From NCBI GenBank assembly GCA_018668195.1, contig JABITU010000352.1, positions 1 through 15,379 on the forward strand: a stretch of DNA of 15,379 bases, written 5' to 3'. The first letter of the stretch is position 1; each line of letters begins with the position of its first letter. A program made the translations under genes and the position numbers. Below the pieces are notes generated by a model, which made no database searches, was not told the origin of the DNA, and was given only the letters and a program-made list of their open reading frames with translations. The stretch comes from Tateyamaria sp. GTDB lineage: Bacteria; Pseudomonadota; Alphaproteobacteria; Rhodobacterales; Rhodobacteraceae. Below, piece by piece: positions 15,195-15,379 of this stretch.

Positions 15195-15379
15195 TCGTTT
15201 GTCTGCATACTAAGCCTGACAACGCTATTTTCATACCTACGGAAACCAAATGCCTCTTTGGCTTTCGGTCGTTAATATTACATAATGTAAGACCCTAAAC
15301 CACATACAGCCAAGACCGAATCTTGGCTTAAAGCGCCGGGTAATGCCGTGCACTCAAAGATCGAAGCCCAATACTGAAG
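15195..15379. other. Right-edge region without a recognisable gene
   Basis: No protein I recognise is encoded here on either strand. The longest frame open to the edge is on the minus strand, 33 codons from 15379 to a TAA at 15278-15280. It resembles no family I know, and two other frames near the edge are also briefly open. Apart from the inverted repeats described separately, I see nothing; a gene may begin or end just outside the window. Confidence 0.5.
15246..15328 (-). promoter_or_regulatory. Cluster of inverted repeats upstream of the epimerase gene
   Basis: The region holds three symmetrical elements. The first is a perfect 8-bp stem AGCCAAGA/TCTTGGCT with loop CCGAA (15308-15328). 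The second is the 13-bp palindrome TTACAT-A-ATGTAA (15278-15290). The third is a 5-bp stem CCAAA/TTTGG with a 6-base loop (15246-15261). Parts of the first and third could pair with each other instead of internally. They may be an operator plus leader structures for the epimerase gene or for a gene beyond the right edge. No terminator T-tract follows any of them. Confidence 0.4.

Noticed and set aside
15278..15379. Minus-strand frame open to the right edge as the tail of a transposase or other gene
   Set aside because: Only 33 codons, no recognisable motif, it overlaps inverted repeats, and other frames near the edge are also open; not enough to call.

Overview
The window looks like a housekeeping stretch of an alphaproteobacterial chromosome, most likely from the Rhodobacteraceae (Roseobacter group). 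This rests on remembered family resemblance and gene order: lptF-lptG-lptD-surA-pdxA-rsmA as one run, a divergent pepA-holC pair, a TfoX C-terminal-domain protein, and an ndk next to a YheS-type ABC-F gene. GC content is moderate, with a few AT-rich intergenic spots. I see no insertion sequence, prophage, CRISPR array, tRNA, rRNA or toxin/defence cassette.

Layout. At 1-220 (+) is the 3' end of an unrecognised gene with a Pro/Lys/Arg-rich tail. From 7685 back to 223 (-) runs a six-gene unit: lptF, lptG, lptD, surA, pdxA, rsmA. Four junctions overlap (three ATGA stop/start overlaps and one of 8 bp); only pdxA-rsmA has a gap, of 34 bp. LptF and LptG are inner-membrane parts of the LPS exporter and LptD is its outer-membrane translocon. 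SurA is the periplasmic chaperone that helps fold outer-membrane barrels. PdxA (vitamin B6 synthesis) and RsmA (16S rRNA methylation) are the usual cytoplasmic passengers. Diverging from lptF across a 168-bp region are pepA and holC (7854-9788, +). Converging on them is a minus-strand series: a YheS-like ABC-F ATPase (13043-11199), a MarC-family membrane protein (11108-10485) and a small membrane-anchored aspartyl protease (10454-9873). ndk (13175-13597, +) diverges from the ABC-F gene. The right end holds two minus-strand genes, a stand-alone TfoX_C-domain protein (14098-13748) and an aldose 1-epimerase family protein (15155-14229), followed by 185-224 bp of apparently non-coding DNA at the edge.

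No intergenic stretch exceeds 300 bp. Nothing here supports a previously undescribed multi-gene system. The points worth a second look are small: a GC hairpin just ahead of the ndk ribosome binding site, inverted repeats in the ABC-F/ndk divergent region, a perfect 12-bp palindrome ahead of marC, potentially competing hairpins upstream of the epimerase gene, the close MarC/protease pairing, and paired cysteines in SurA and LptD. Start sites, promoters and terminators were judged by eye; no searches or folding calculations were run.
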